Source: Ruegeria_C sp041537925 (GTDB lineage: Bacteria > Pseudomonadota > Alphaproteobacteria > Rhodobacterales > Rhodobacteraceae). Taken from it: 64,000 bases of DNA. Position numbers and translations under genes: made by a program. This document shows positions 16,213 through 24,122 of the stretch, one piece after another. Location of the stretch: positions 1-64,000 of the forward strand of contig NZ_JBGOSH010000014.1 of the NCBI RefSeq assembly GCF_041537925.1, given 5' to 3'. Within the stretch, counting starts at the first letter, position 1, and each line of letters starts with the position of its first letter. A model generated the notes under the pieces. It saw nothing but the letters and a program-made list of their open reading frames with translations, was not told the DNA's origin and made no database searches.

Positions 16213-17316
16213 GTGACCCGAGAGATCAACTACGGGATCATCGGCTGCGGCATGATGGGGCAGGAGCATCTGAAGAACATCGCACTGCTTGAAGGCGCGC
16301 GCGTTGCCGCGATCTTTGAACCCGATGCCGGAATGGCAGAGGCCTCCAGCCAGATCGCACCCGAAGCAACACTTGTGCCGTCGCTGGAGGCGCTACTAGC
16401 ATTGCCGGATCTGGACTGCCTGCTGATCGCCAGCCCCAACCACCGCCACGTGTCGCAGGTTCTGCAGATCGCGGAAACACGGCCCCTGCCCCTGCTGGTC
16501 GAGAAGCCTCTGTTCACCGACCCGGCGGATGCCGAGGCGATGTTTGCGTTGCGCGAGAGCTATCCGGCCCCGATCTGGGTGGCGATGGAGTACCGCTACA
16601 TGCCGCCCATCGCGGCGTTTCTGGAACAGGCCGATGTCGCCACTGGCGGCATCAGGATGCTGACCCTGCGCGAGCATCGGTTTCCGTTTCTGGACAAAGT
16701 CGGCAACTGGAATCGGTTCAATCGCAACAGCGGCGGGACATTTGTTGAAAAATGCTGCCATTTCTTCGATCTGATGAGGCTGGCGCTGCAGGCCGAGCCG
16801 GTGCGTATCATGGCCTCGGCAGCACAATCGCTCAACCATCTGGACGAGCGCTACGAGGGCGAGGTGCCCGACATTCTCGACAACGGCTATGTCATCGTCG
16901 ATTTCGACAATGGCGCGCGGGCGATGCTGGAACTGTGCATGTTTGCCGAGGGTGCAACCTATCAGGAGGAGGTTTCGGCCATCGGCGCCGCAGGCAAGAT
17001 CGAAGCGCTGGTGCCCGGGCCGGGCCGTTTCTGGCCCGCGCAACTGGGCGCGCCCCCGGTCCCGAAACTGATCGTCAGCCCGCGCGCACCCAAAGGGCCG
17101 GTGACGACCGAAATCCCGGTGGACGGGGACCTGCTTGATGCAGGCGACCACAACGGATCGACCTTTTATCAGCATCAGGCGTTTCTGCAGCTCCTACGTG
17201 GCGAACGCGACGGGCCGGACGTGTCACTGCTGGATGGCTGGATGGCGGTGCGGATGGGGCTTGCAGCCCAGCGCTCTGCCGCAAGCGGAAAATCGGTCTT
17301 GTTAGAGCCTGTATAG
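16213..17316 (+). CDS. Gfo/Idh/MocA-family oxidoreductase
   Basis: A 367-residue NAD(P)-dependent sugar oxidoreductase. The N-terminal Rossmann fold starts with YGIIGCGMMGQEHLKNIA, then LIASPNHRHVSQVL and LLVEKPLF, whose EKP lysine is the family catalytic residue. The C-terminal half has the GNWNRFNRNSGGTFVEKCCHF region with the usual His. The start is GTG 16213, with AAGGAGAG just upstream; the longer frame would run back over GntR. It is co-transcribed with the GntR gene. NAD-dependent sulfoquinovosidases belong to this superfamily, so it may release sulfoquinovose from its glycoside. A simple sugar dehydrogenase is equally open. Confidence 0.83.
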   Translation: MTREINYGIIGCGMMGQEHLKNIALLEGARVAAIFEPDAGMAEASSQIAPEATLVPSLEALLALPDLDCLLIASPNHRHVSQVLQIAETRPLPLLVEKPLFTDPADAEAMFALRESYPAPIWVAMEYRYMPPIAAFLEQADVATGGIRMLTLREHRFPFLDKVGNWNRFNRNSGGTFVEKCCHFFDLMRLALQAEPVRIMASAAQSLNHLDERYEGEVPDILDNGYVIVDFDNGARAMLELCMFAEGATYQEEVSAIGAAGKIEALVPGPGRFWPAQLGAPPVPKLIVSPRAPKGPVTTEIPVDGDLLDAGDHNGSTFYQHQAFLQLLRGERDGPDVSLLDGWMAVRMGLAAQRSAASGKSVLLEPV

Positions 17317-17460
17317 ACAGGAATACCTGATGTCGCCTCGCGTTGGCGGCTTGCAACCTACGACCCGGAAATTACCGAATTACCCACACAATTTTATCTG
17401 TTAGCCCCCTCTTAACACCTGCACCGCTACCACGGTGGTGGGTGAAAAAAGGTGGTGGAG

Positions 17461-18309
17461 ATGGGTGCGCAATCAAATGCGGCGCCAGTCATCATCAAAC
17501 GTAAGAAAGTCGTTGGTGGCGGTGGCCACCATGGTGGCGCATGGAAGGTGGCCTATGCCGATTTCGTGACGGCCATGATGGCGTTCTTCATGTTGATGTG
17601 GCTGCTGAACGCAACAACCGAAAAACAACGCAAAGGGTTGGCGGATTACTTTTCACCGTCGATCCCGCTCAGCCCGGTTTCGGGCGGCGGTGATGGTGCC
17701 TTTGGGGGCGAAAACGTGTTCTCGGATGATGCCGTAGTTCTGGATGGGCGCGGCGCGACAAAGCAGCACCTGACGGAATCGCGCCGCGCACGGGGTGCAA
17801 CCGGCGTCGACCAAAACGGGGAAGAGGACGCGTCGGTGGACGAATTCAGCGCCGTTCAGAATATGCTGCAGGGGCGCAGCGGTGAAAGCCAGGTCTCTGA
17901 CCGGCTGCTGAAACACATCGTCACCCGGGTTACCGACGAGGGACTGATCATCGAGCTTTCGGCAACCGATCAGGTGCCGCTTTTCGATCGGCATTCCGAC
18001 ACGCCGACCCAGACGATGCAAGACCTGGCGGCGGTTGTGGCGATGGCGGCGGCGAGCGTCAGCAACCATGTCGCGGTAAGCGCCCATGTGCAGGCGCGTC
18101 CTGTTGTGCTGGCGCGCAGCCCGGTCTGGCACCTGTCCATGGATCGCGCCACGACCAGCAAGACACTTCTGGAACGCTCCGGACTGGACCCGGCCCGCAT
18201 TCAGCGGGTGACCGGGCATGCCGACCGCAAGCTCAGGGACGAAAACCCTATGGCTGCCCGCAACAACCGGGTTGAGATCACGCTGCTGCGCAGCTCTTCG
18301 ACAGAATAG
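17461..18309 (+). CDS. motB: Flagellar stator protein MotB
   Basis: A 282-residue inner-membrane stator subunit. A basic N-terminus (IIKRKKVVGGGGHHGG) leads to the single membrane helix, where WKVAYADFVTAMMAFF holds the conserved Asp that carries the coupling ion. After a long acidic linker (residues about 75-140) comes an OmpA-like peptidoglycan-binding domain ending GHADRKLRDENP and ARNNRVEI. The ATG at 17461 has AAAGG eight bases upstream; GTG codons at 17452/17455 are alternatives. The linker is rich in Gly/Asp. No motA is adjacent in this window, so its partner must be elsewhere. It opens the motB-flgE-flgK-flgL-flgI run. Confidence 0.92.
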   Translation: MGAQSNAAPVIIKRKKVVGGGGHHGGAWKVAYADFVTAMMAFFMLMWLLNATTEKQRKGLADYFSPSIPLSPVSGGGDGAFGGENVFSDDAVVLDGRGATKQHLTESRRARGATGVDQNGEEDASVDEFSAVQNMLQGRSGESQVSDRLLKHIVTRVTDEGLIIELSATDQVPLFDRHSDTPTQTMQDLAAVVAMAAASVSNHVAVSAHVQARPVVLARSPVWHLSMDRATTSKTLLERSGLDPARIQRVTGHADRKLRDENPMAARNNRVEITLLRSSSTE

Positions 18310-18328
18310 CTCGTATTTTAGCTGTTAG

Positions 18329-18350
18329 CGCGCTGTTAAACCCCAGCGCG
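18329..18350 (+). promoter_or_regulatory. Hairpin between motB and flgE
   Basis: CGCGCTG, 8-base loop, CAGCGCG: a 7-bp stem in the 88-base gap. No T-run follows (TAGCTGTTGC), so it may moderate transcription or protect the upstream message rather than end it. Confidence 0.4.
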
Positions 18351-18397
18351 TAGCTGTTGCAGAAGGCTGAATGACCAAAGCAACAAAAGGGGCTCCG

Positions 18398-19696
18398 ATG
18401 TCCATTTCCTCTTCGCTGAACGCGGGCGTGGCTGCGCTGTCAGCCAATGCCAACCGACTGGCGACCATTTCCGACAATATCGCGAATGCCTCGACCTTCG
18501 GGTACAAACGGGTCGAAACGGACTTTCATTCAATGGTTACTTCGTCCTCGGGCGGCACCTATTCCGCGGGCGGGGTCCGTACGACCAACCGCCGTCTGAT
18601 CGATCAGGCCGGCTCAATCGTGTCGACCAGCAATGCCACCGACCTCGCCATCCGGGGTCGCGGCATGCTGCCAGTGCGGCACACGTCCGAGATTTCGGAT
18701 GCCGGGTCTTCGCAGATGTTGCTGACTACGACCGGGTCATTCCGAACCGACGAACAGGGATATCTGGTTACCGAATCGGGTCTGGTTCTGCTGGGCTGGC
18801 CCGCTGCCGCAGACGGTTCGATGCCCTCTTATCCGCGCGATACGTCGGAAGGGTTGCAACCGATTCAGATGGGCGTGAACCAGGTTTCGGGGTCCCCGAC
18901 AACCCGGATGGGTCTGCGCATGAACCTGCCCGCAACCGCGACCGAAGCCGGCGCAGCGGGAGATTCTCAACCGCTTTCGGTGGAGTATTTTGACAATCTG
19001 GGCAAATCGGAGAATGTTCAGATCGAGCTGGTTCCGACGGTGCCCGCCACAGGTGTCAGCAATGAATGGACGATGATACTGCGCGACACTGCGTCTGGCG
19101 GGGCGACGATCGGTGAATATACCCTGACCTTCGATGACAGCCGCACGGCCGGGGGCACTCTGGCCAGCGTCACAGCCGTTTCGGGCGGCGCCTATGATCC
19201 CGCCACGGGCAGCCTTGTGGTTAGTGTCGCCGGCGGCCCAATGGAGATCAATATCGGCCTGCTGGGCGATACCGACGGCATTTCGCAGCTCTCTGACACG
19301 TTTGCACCGGTCTCGACCACCAAAGATGGATCGGCAGTGGGCACCATGACCAAAGTGGAAATCGACGAAAACGGCTACGTCTATGCCTTCTTCGATTCCG
19401 GTATCAGCCAGCGGGTCTATCAGGTTCCCCTGGTCGACCTGCCCAATCCAAACGGGATGTTCTCGCTCGACCAGCAGACCTATGCGCCCTCTCGTGAAAG
19501 CGGCACCTATTTCCTGTGGGACGCGGGCGACGGGCCCACCGGCGACATGGTGTCCTTCGCGCGCGAGGAATCCAAGACCGACATCGCAACCGAACTGACC
19601 GCAATGATCCAGACCCAGCGCGCGTATTCCACCAGCGCCAAGGTGATCCAGACTGTTGACGAGATGCTTCAGGAAACCACGAATATCAAACGCTGA
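18398..19696 (+). CDS. flgE: Flagellar hook protein FlgE
   Basis: A 432-residue hook subunit. The N-terminal rod/hook signature is SSSLNAGVAALSANANRLA followed by SDNIANASTFGYKR; the C-terminal helix TELTAMIQTQRAYSTSAKV matches the paired family motif. The middle (residues about 90-380) is the variable exposed D1/D2 part. I start at ATG 18398 because family members begin MSISSSLNAG; ATG 18371 is in frame and has AGAAGG five bases upstream, so a nine-residue longer form is possible. Hook proteins are exported by the flagellar type III system and polymerise beyond the rod. Confidence 0.92.
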   Translation: MSISSSLNAGVAALSANANRLATISDNIANASTFGYKRVETDFHSMVTSSSGGTYSAGGVRTTNRRLIDQAGSIVSTSNATDLAIRGRGMLPVRHTSEISDAGSSQMLLTTTGSFRTDEQGYLVTESGLVLLGWPAAADGSMPSYPRDTSEGLQPIQMGVNQVSGSPTTRMGLRMNLPATATEAGAAGDSQPLSVEYFDNLGKSENVQIELVPTVPATGVSNEWTMILRDTASGGATIGEYTLTFDDSRTAGGTLASVTAVSGGAYDPATGSLVVSVAGGPMEINIGLLGDTDGISQLSDTFAPVSTTKDGSAVGTMTKVEIDENGYVYAFFDSGISQRVYQVPLVDLPNPNGMFSLDQQTYAPSRESGTYFLWDAGDGPTGDMVSFAREESKTDIATELTAMIQTQRAYSTSAKVIQTVDEMLQETTNIKR

Positions 19697-19732
19697 CAGA
19701 GCACCCGCTAGGGCCATGGAAGGAGGGCGGAT

Positions 19733-21184
19733 ATGACAATCTCGGCAGCGTTCAACAACGCACTCAGCGGTCTGACGGCCAGCGGTCGCGCATCGGGTGT
19801 GATCTCGGACAATATCGCGAATGCGCTGACACCGGGTTATGCGAAGCGCAGTCTCGAGCTGACCTCGAATGCAACCGCCGGTCAGGGCGTCCGCGTTCTG
19901 GGCGTCACCCGCCGCACCGACCCGGTCCTGACGGACAATCGACGCAGCGCCGAAGCCACGTCGCGGAATGTTGATACGCTGACCCGGTTTCATGCCGAGT
20001 TCGGGGCCCTGATCGGTTCCACCGATGATCCCGCATCACTGAGCCACCGCGTGGCCGAGCTCGAGGCCGCTCTGATCACTGCAGCAAGCAACCCAAATGC
20101 CCCCACACGGCTAGATGCTGCTGCCACCGCCGCAAGCGATCTGGCACAGGCAATTCAGTCTGCGGGCAAGGGCCTGAGTGACCTGCGCACGCGCGCGGAT
20201 CGCAATATCAGCCAACAGGTCGACAGGCTGAACGGCACGTTGCAGGATATCGAGGCGCTCAACGCCCGCATCCGGCGCGTTGAGCTGTCAGGTTCGGATA
20301 CCGCGTCCTTGCTCGATCAGCGTAAGCAACTGGTGGACCAGGTCAACACCGTCATACCGGCCAAGATCGCCGGCCGCGAACATAACGGCATTGCGCTTTA
20401 TAGCGAGGGCGGCGCCATTTTGCTTGATGGCTCCGCCGCCACACTCAGCTTTGCCCCCGCCACCTCTGCTGAACCTCATATGACTCAGGCGAACGGGCTG
20501 CTCTCCGACCTTGAGATCAACGGCATGCCGATGCGGACCGGGGGCGAGGCATCGCCGATCCGGGGTGGCACGCTGGCCGCCGAATTTCAGATCCGTGACG
20601 ATCTTGCCGTCGACGCGCAACAGAATCTCGACGCTCTCGCCCGCGACCTGATCGAACGCTTTGCCGATCCGGCGGTTGACCCGACGCTGGCCGCGACCGA
20701 TCCCGGCCTGTTCACCGACGCCGGCGCCGCCTTTCTGCCGGCAAACGCTCTCGGCCTGTCGAACCGGCTGGAGTTCAACACAGCTGCCGATCCGTCCCAA
20801 GGCGGCCAAAGCTGGCGCTTGCGTGACGGGTTGAACGCTTCGGGTCCCGGCCCTCAGGGCGGCGCCGCCCTGCTCAAGGCGATGAGCGCGGCGCTTACCA
20901 CGCCCCGAACGCTGGCGAGTGCGAATTTCGGGCCCGGCGCACTGAGCGCAGCCGGGGTGGCAACCGGAATGTTGTCAATCACCGCACAGGCCACGGCCGA
21001 GACCGAACAGCGGTCGGCCTTCGCCTCGGCAACATTCACCGAATTTCAGCGAATCGAACAGGCCCTTGGCGTGGACACCGACGCGGAGCTGCAATCCCTG
21101 ATGCAGATTGAACAGGCATATGCCGCCAACGCGCGGGTTCTCGAGGTTGTCGGGACCCTGATGGATACATTGCTGAGGATCTGA
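19733..21184 (+). CDS. flgK: Flagellar hook-associated protein FlgK (HAP1)
   Basis: A 483-residue hook-filament junction protein. AFNNALSGLTASGRA and SDNIANALTPGYAKRSLEL form the N-terminal motif, and LQSLMQIEQAYAANARVLEVV the C-terminal coiled-coil that pairs with it. The middle includes a long heptad-rich helix with LNARIRRVE and LLDQRKQLVDQV. GGAAGGAGGGCGGAT gives a strong ribosome site before the ATG. It sits 36 bases after flgE and 3 bases before flgL, as expected for a HAP1-HAP3 pair. Confidence 0.92.
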   Translation: MTISAAFNNALSGLTASGRASGVISDNIANALTPGYAKRSLELTSNATAGQGVRVLGVTRRTDPVLTDNRRSAEATSRNVDTLTRFHAEFGALIGSTDDPASLSHRVAELEAALITAASNPNAPTRLDAAATAASDLAQAIQSAGKGLSDLRTRADRNISQQVDRLNGTLQDIEALNARIRRVELSGSDTASLLDQRKQLVDQVNTVIPAKIAGREHNGIALYSEGGAILLDGSAATLSFAPATSAEPHMTQANGLLSDLEINGMPMRTGGEASPIRGGTLAAEFQIRDDLAVDAQQNLDALARDLIERFADPAVDPTLAATDPGLFTDAGAAFLPANALGLSNRLEFNTAADPSQGGQSWRLRDGLNASGPGPQGGAALLKAMSAALTTPRTLASANFGPGALSAAGVATGMLSITAQATAETEQRSAFASATFTEFQRIEQALGVDTDAELQSLMQIEQAYAANARVLEVVGTLMDTLLRI

Positions 21185-21187
21185 CCC

Positions 21188-22195
21188 ATGCCCCTGACAT
21201 CAATCGGTGATCTGGCCAGCTCGCTGGCATTGCGCACCCGCAGCGTCGAAATCAAGACCCGGATCGCTACGCTGACCGATGAACTCAGTTCCGGCCAGAC
21301 CAAGGACGTGAATACTCGGCTTGCTGGCGACTATTCGCAGCTAACCGATATGGATCGCCGGTTGCGCCATCTGCAGGCGTTCAAGACCGTCACCGCCGAG
21401 GCGGGTGCCTGGGCCAGCGGTATACAGACGGGCCTTGCGAACCTGCATGACCGGGTGGGTGACCTCTCGGCAAAACTGGTCACGTTTTCCAAACCCGGCC
21501 AGGAGGTCACGCGCCAACACATGAGCAACCAGGCCGCCGACGACCTCAAGCTTCTGGTATCGACACTGAACACCAGATCGGGCGGGCGCAGCCTGTTTGC
21601 CGGGCAGGCCCTAGATACGACGCCGCTCGCCGATGACAAAACCCTGCTGGCAGCCCTGCGCACGGTGGTGAGCGGTCAGACAACGCCGGTTGACATTATC
21701 CAGGCCGCCACGGACTGGTTCAACGACCCTGCCGGGTTCGAAGCAGTTATCTATCAAGGCTCCGACCAGAGCCTGGACCCGATCAGTGTATCCGATACCC
21801 AGGACGCTAGCCTGCCGCTGCGCGCCGATCATCCAACGTTTCGAGCCATGCTGCGCGACACCGCATTAGCCGCGCTTGCAACCGACCCGGCGTTGGGGTT
21901 TTCGGAAACGGTTCAGTCCGATCTGCTGCACAGAACCGGGGCGGGTTTACTGCGTAGCCAGGAAGACTTGACCCTGCTGCAAGCCGATCTGGGTCATACG
22001 GAGTCACGCATCGAAGCGGCAAAGACCCAAAACGCCGCCACCGCGACGGCCACGGAATTTGCCCGCAACATACTTTTGGCGGCGGACCCCTATGACACGG
22101 CAACACATCTGGAAGCGGCCCAGTTCCAGTTGGAGAGCCTCTACGCCGCCACCGTCCGGTCCTCGCAATTGTCGCTGGTGAACTACCTCAGATGA
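21188..22195 (+). CDS. flgL: Flagellar hook-associated protein FlgL-like (HAP3)
   Basis: A 335-residue flagellin-like junction protein between FlgK and the filament. The N-terminal part (IGDLASSLALRTRSVEIKTR) and C-terminal amphipathic helix (ATATATEFARNILLAADPYD) fit the FlgL/flagellin coiled-coil ends, but the family's N-terminal motif is weak; the call rests partly on its place between flgK and flgI. Its last codon region overlaps the flgI start by four bases (ATGA), so translation is coupled. Confidence 0.82.
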   Translation: MPLTSIGDLASSLALRTRSVEIKTRIATLTDELSSGQTKDVNTRLAGDYSQLTDMDRRLRHLQAFKTVTAEAGAWASGIQTGLANLHDRVGDLSAKLVTFSKPGQEVTRQHMSNQAADDLKLLVSTLNTRSGGRSLFAGQALDTTPLADDKTLLAALRTVVSGQTTPVDIIQAATDWFNDPAGFEAVIYQGSDQSLDPISVSDTQDASLPLRADHPTFRAMLRDTALAALATDPALGFSETVQSDLLHRTGAGLLRSQEDLTLLQADLGHTESRIEAAKTQNAATATATEFARNILLAADPYDTATHLEAAQFQLESLYAATVRSSQLSLVNYLR

Positions 22196-23292
22196 GCATT
22201 TTCAGACTTCTTGCCCTGACCTTACTGATGGCCCTGCCCGCCAATGCCGGAGAAATCCGCCTGAAGAACCTTGTCGATTTCGATGGCGTCCGCGGCAACG
22301 ACCTGATCGGTTATGGCCTGATCGTGGGATTGAACGGAACCGGCGACGGGCTGCGCAATGCACCCTTCACCGAAGACATGTTGTCAAATGTGCTGGAACG
22401 CCTCGGCGTCAACGTCACCGGAGAGCAGTTTCGCCCGAAAAACGTCGCCGCCGTTTTTGTGACCGCCAGTTTGCCGCCATTTTCGAGGGTGGGCTCGCAG
22501 ATCGACGTCACGGTGTCCGCGATTGGTGATTCGAAAAGCCTGCTCGGCGGGACATTGATCATGACCCCGCTCAACGCCGCCGACGGGCAAATCTATGCCG
22601 TCGCGCAGGGCACTGTGCTGGCTGGTGGCGCCAGTGTCGAAGGTGAGGCGGCCTCGGTGGTGCGCGGTGTGCCCACCTCGGGCGTCATCCCCTCGGGCGC
22701 GCGGGTCGAGAAAGAGATCGACTTTGATCTCTCATCGCTGAGGCGCCTGCGCCTGGCTTTGCGAGAACCCGATTTCACCACGGCGGGGCGCATCGAAACA
22801 GCTGTGAACCGCGAATTCAGACGCCCGGTGGCGGTAATGCGCGATTCCGGCACAGTAGAGCTTGATGTCGCGGCGACCCGCGCAGTCTCGGTCGCCCATG
22901 CCATTGAGAGGGTTGAAAACATCCTCGTCACGCCGGAGCGTCGGGCGCGTGTGGTGGTCGATCAAAGATCCGGTACGATCGTGCTGGGCGATGATGTACG
23001 TATTTCACGCGTTGCCGTTTCGCAGGGTAACCTGACCCTGCGGATTGAAGAAGCGCCGCTTGTCGTGCAGCCGAACCCCTTTGCCAATGGGCGAACAGTA
23101 GTTGTCCCGCGCACAACCGCAGCACTTGAAGAGGATGAAGGTATCAAACTGGCCGAGGTGCCCGAGGGAACTTCACTGTCGCAGGTGGTCGCGGGATTGA
23201 ACGCGCTCGGGGTTTCGCCAAGGGACATGATCGACATTCTCAAGACCATCAATGCCGCAGGGGCTCTACACGCGGAATTTGTCGTGAGATGA
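22192..23292 (+). CDS. flgI: Flagellar P-ring protein FlgI
   Basis: A 366-residue periplasmic P-ring subunit. A Sec signal peptide (MSIFRLLALTLLMALPANA) precedes the family opening EIRLKNLVDFDGVRGNDLIG. LIGYGLIVGLNGTGDGLRN, SQIDVTVSAIGDSKSLLGG and the C-terminal NALGVSPRDMIDILKTINAAGALHAE are all diagnostic (each shown in part). P-ring subunits form the bushing around the rod in the peptidoglycan layer. It is the last flagellar gene here; 40 bases later the rimP promoter starts. Confidence 0.95.
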   Translation: MSIFRLLALTLLMALPANAGEIRLKNLVDFDGVRGNDLIGYGLIVGLNGTGDGLRNAPFTEDMLSNVLERLGVNVTGEQFRPKNVAAVFVTASLPPFSRVGSQIDVTVSAIGDSKSLLGGTLIMTPLNAADGQIYAVAQGTVLAGGASVEGEAASVVRGVPTSGVIPSGARVEKEIDFDLSSLRRLRLALREPDFTTAGRIETAVNREFRRPVAVMRDSGTVELDVAATRAVSVAHAIERVENILVTPERRARVVVDQRSGTIVLGDDVRISRVAVSQGNLTLRIEEAPLVVQPNPFANGRTVVVPRTTAALEEDEGIKLAEVPEGTSLSQVVAGLNALGVSPRDMIDILKTINAAGALHAEFVVR

Positions 23293-23333
23293 ACTGAGAT
23301 CGCGAAGGTGAACAGCGGGCGCGTTTTCGCCTC

Positions 23334-23362
23334 TTGCAGACTCACCCGCCACCACGTATATG
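23334..23362 (+). promoter_or_regulatory. Promoter of the rimP-nusA-infB operon
   Basis: TTGCAG and TATATG are separated by exactly 17 bases, a good sigma-70 pair. Transcription would start near 23369, giving a leader of about 85 bases that contains the terminator at 23417-23439. Read directly from sequence; activity not tested. Confidence 0.6.
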
Positions 23363-23416
23363 CCTCTCAACAGCGGCGCGTCGGGCTCTGGCCTGAGGCT
23401 CCACCGGGAAATATCG

Positions 23417-23439
23417 ACGGGCCGCGGGCCCGTTTTTTT
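23417..23439 (+). terminator. Intrinsic terminator in the rimP leader (candidate attenuator)
   Basis: ACGGGCC-GCG-GGCCCGT followed by seven T: a textbook intrinsic terminator ending only 14 bases before the rimP ATG. It lies downstream of the 23334 promoter, so it can attenuate the operon as well as stop flgI read-through. An alternative upstream pairing, GCCTC at 23362-23366 with GAGGC at 23395-23399, is available. Confidence 0.8.
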
Positions 23440-23453
23440 GTGTTTGGACCAAG

Positions 23454-24122
23454 ATGACCAACGACCTGATAGCAAAGGCAGCGATCGACCGGAGACTGGC
23501 CGAGATCGTCACCCCTGTGATCGAGGATCTGGGGTTCGAGTTGGTGCGCATCCGTCTGATGAGCGGCAAGCAGTCGACGTTGCAGATCATGGCTGACAAA
23601 TCCGATGGCGGCATCGAGGTGGATGATTGCGCCGAGATCTCGAATGCAGTCAGCGCCACGCTGGATGTCGAGGACCCGATCCTGGACGCTTATACGCTTG
23701 AAGTGTCCAGCCCCGGAATCGACCGCCCACTGACGCGGCTCAAAGATTTCGACATGTTCGAAGGCTATGAGGCTAAACTTGAGACCGCCGAACTGATCGA
23801 TGGCCGTCGCCGCTTCAAGGGTGAACTTGCCGGGGTCGAGGGCGACGAGGTACTGATCAACATTCCCGAGCATGGTGAGACGATCACAATCGGGTTGCAA
23901 TTCGATTGGCTGAGCGACGCCAAGCTGGTGCTGACCGACGATCTGATCAAGGAAATGCTGCGCCAGCGCAAGGCGGCGGGCGCGCTGCCCGAAGACCTGA
24001 ACGAAGACCAATTCGACGAGATAGTTGAAGATGCGCCCCTGCGGGGTGATGAAGTTGAAGGCGCGCCCCTGCGGGGCGACGAAATCGTGCCCGAGCAAGG
24101 GTCCGAAGAGGAGACGAATTGA
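23454..24122 (+). CDS. rimP: Ribosome maturation factor RimP
   Basis: A 222-residue 30S assembly factor. The N-terminal domain (VTPVIEDLGFELVRIRLM, then GGIEVDDCAEISNAVS) and LEVSSPGIDRPLT are RimP hallmarks; the C-terminal Sm-like domain runs to about residue 170. A roughly 45-residue acidic tail is added, containing a 10-residue tandem repeat (APLRGDE twice). Weak ribosome site before ATG 23454. Its TGA overlaps the nusA ATG. The operon order rimP-nusA-ylxR-infB is widely conserved. Confidence 0.95.
   Translation: MTNDLIAKAAIDRRLAEIVTPVIEDLGFELVRIRLMSGKQSTLQIMADKSDGGIEVDDCAEISNAVSATLDVEDPILDAYTLEVSSPGIDRPLTRLKDFDMFEGYEAKLETAELIDGRRRFKGELAGVEGDEVLINIPEHGETITIGLQFDWLSDAKLVLTDDLIKEMLRQRKAAGALPEDLNEDQFDEIVEDAPLRGDEVEGAPLRGDEIVPEQGSEEETN
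24033..24083 (+). repeat. Tandem 30-base repeat with hairpin units in the rimP tail
   Basis: Two copies of GCGCCCCTGCGGGG(T/C)GA(T/C)GAA lie exactly 30 bases apart, each encoding APLRGDE. Each copy is also a small palindrome (CGCCCC-TGC-GGGGCG in the second). Both reading and folding are preserved; the origin is unknown. Confidence 0.7.

Noticed and set aside
17317..17460. Flagellar sigma-factor promoter before motB
   Set aside because: No sigma-54 or sigma-28 boxes could be matched with confidence.
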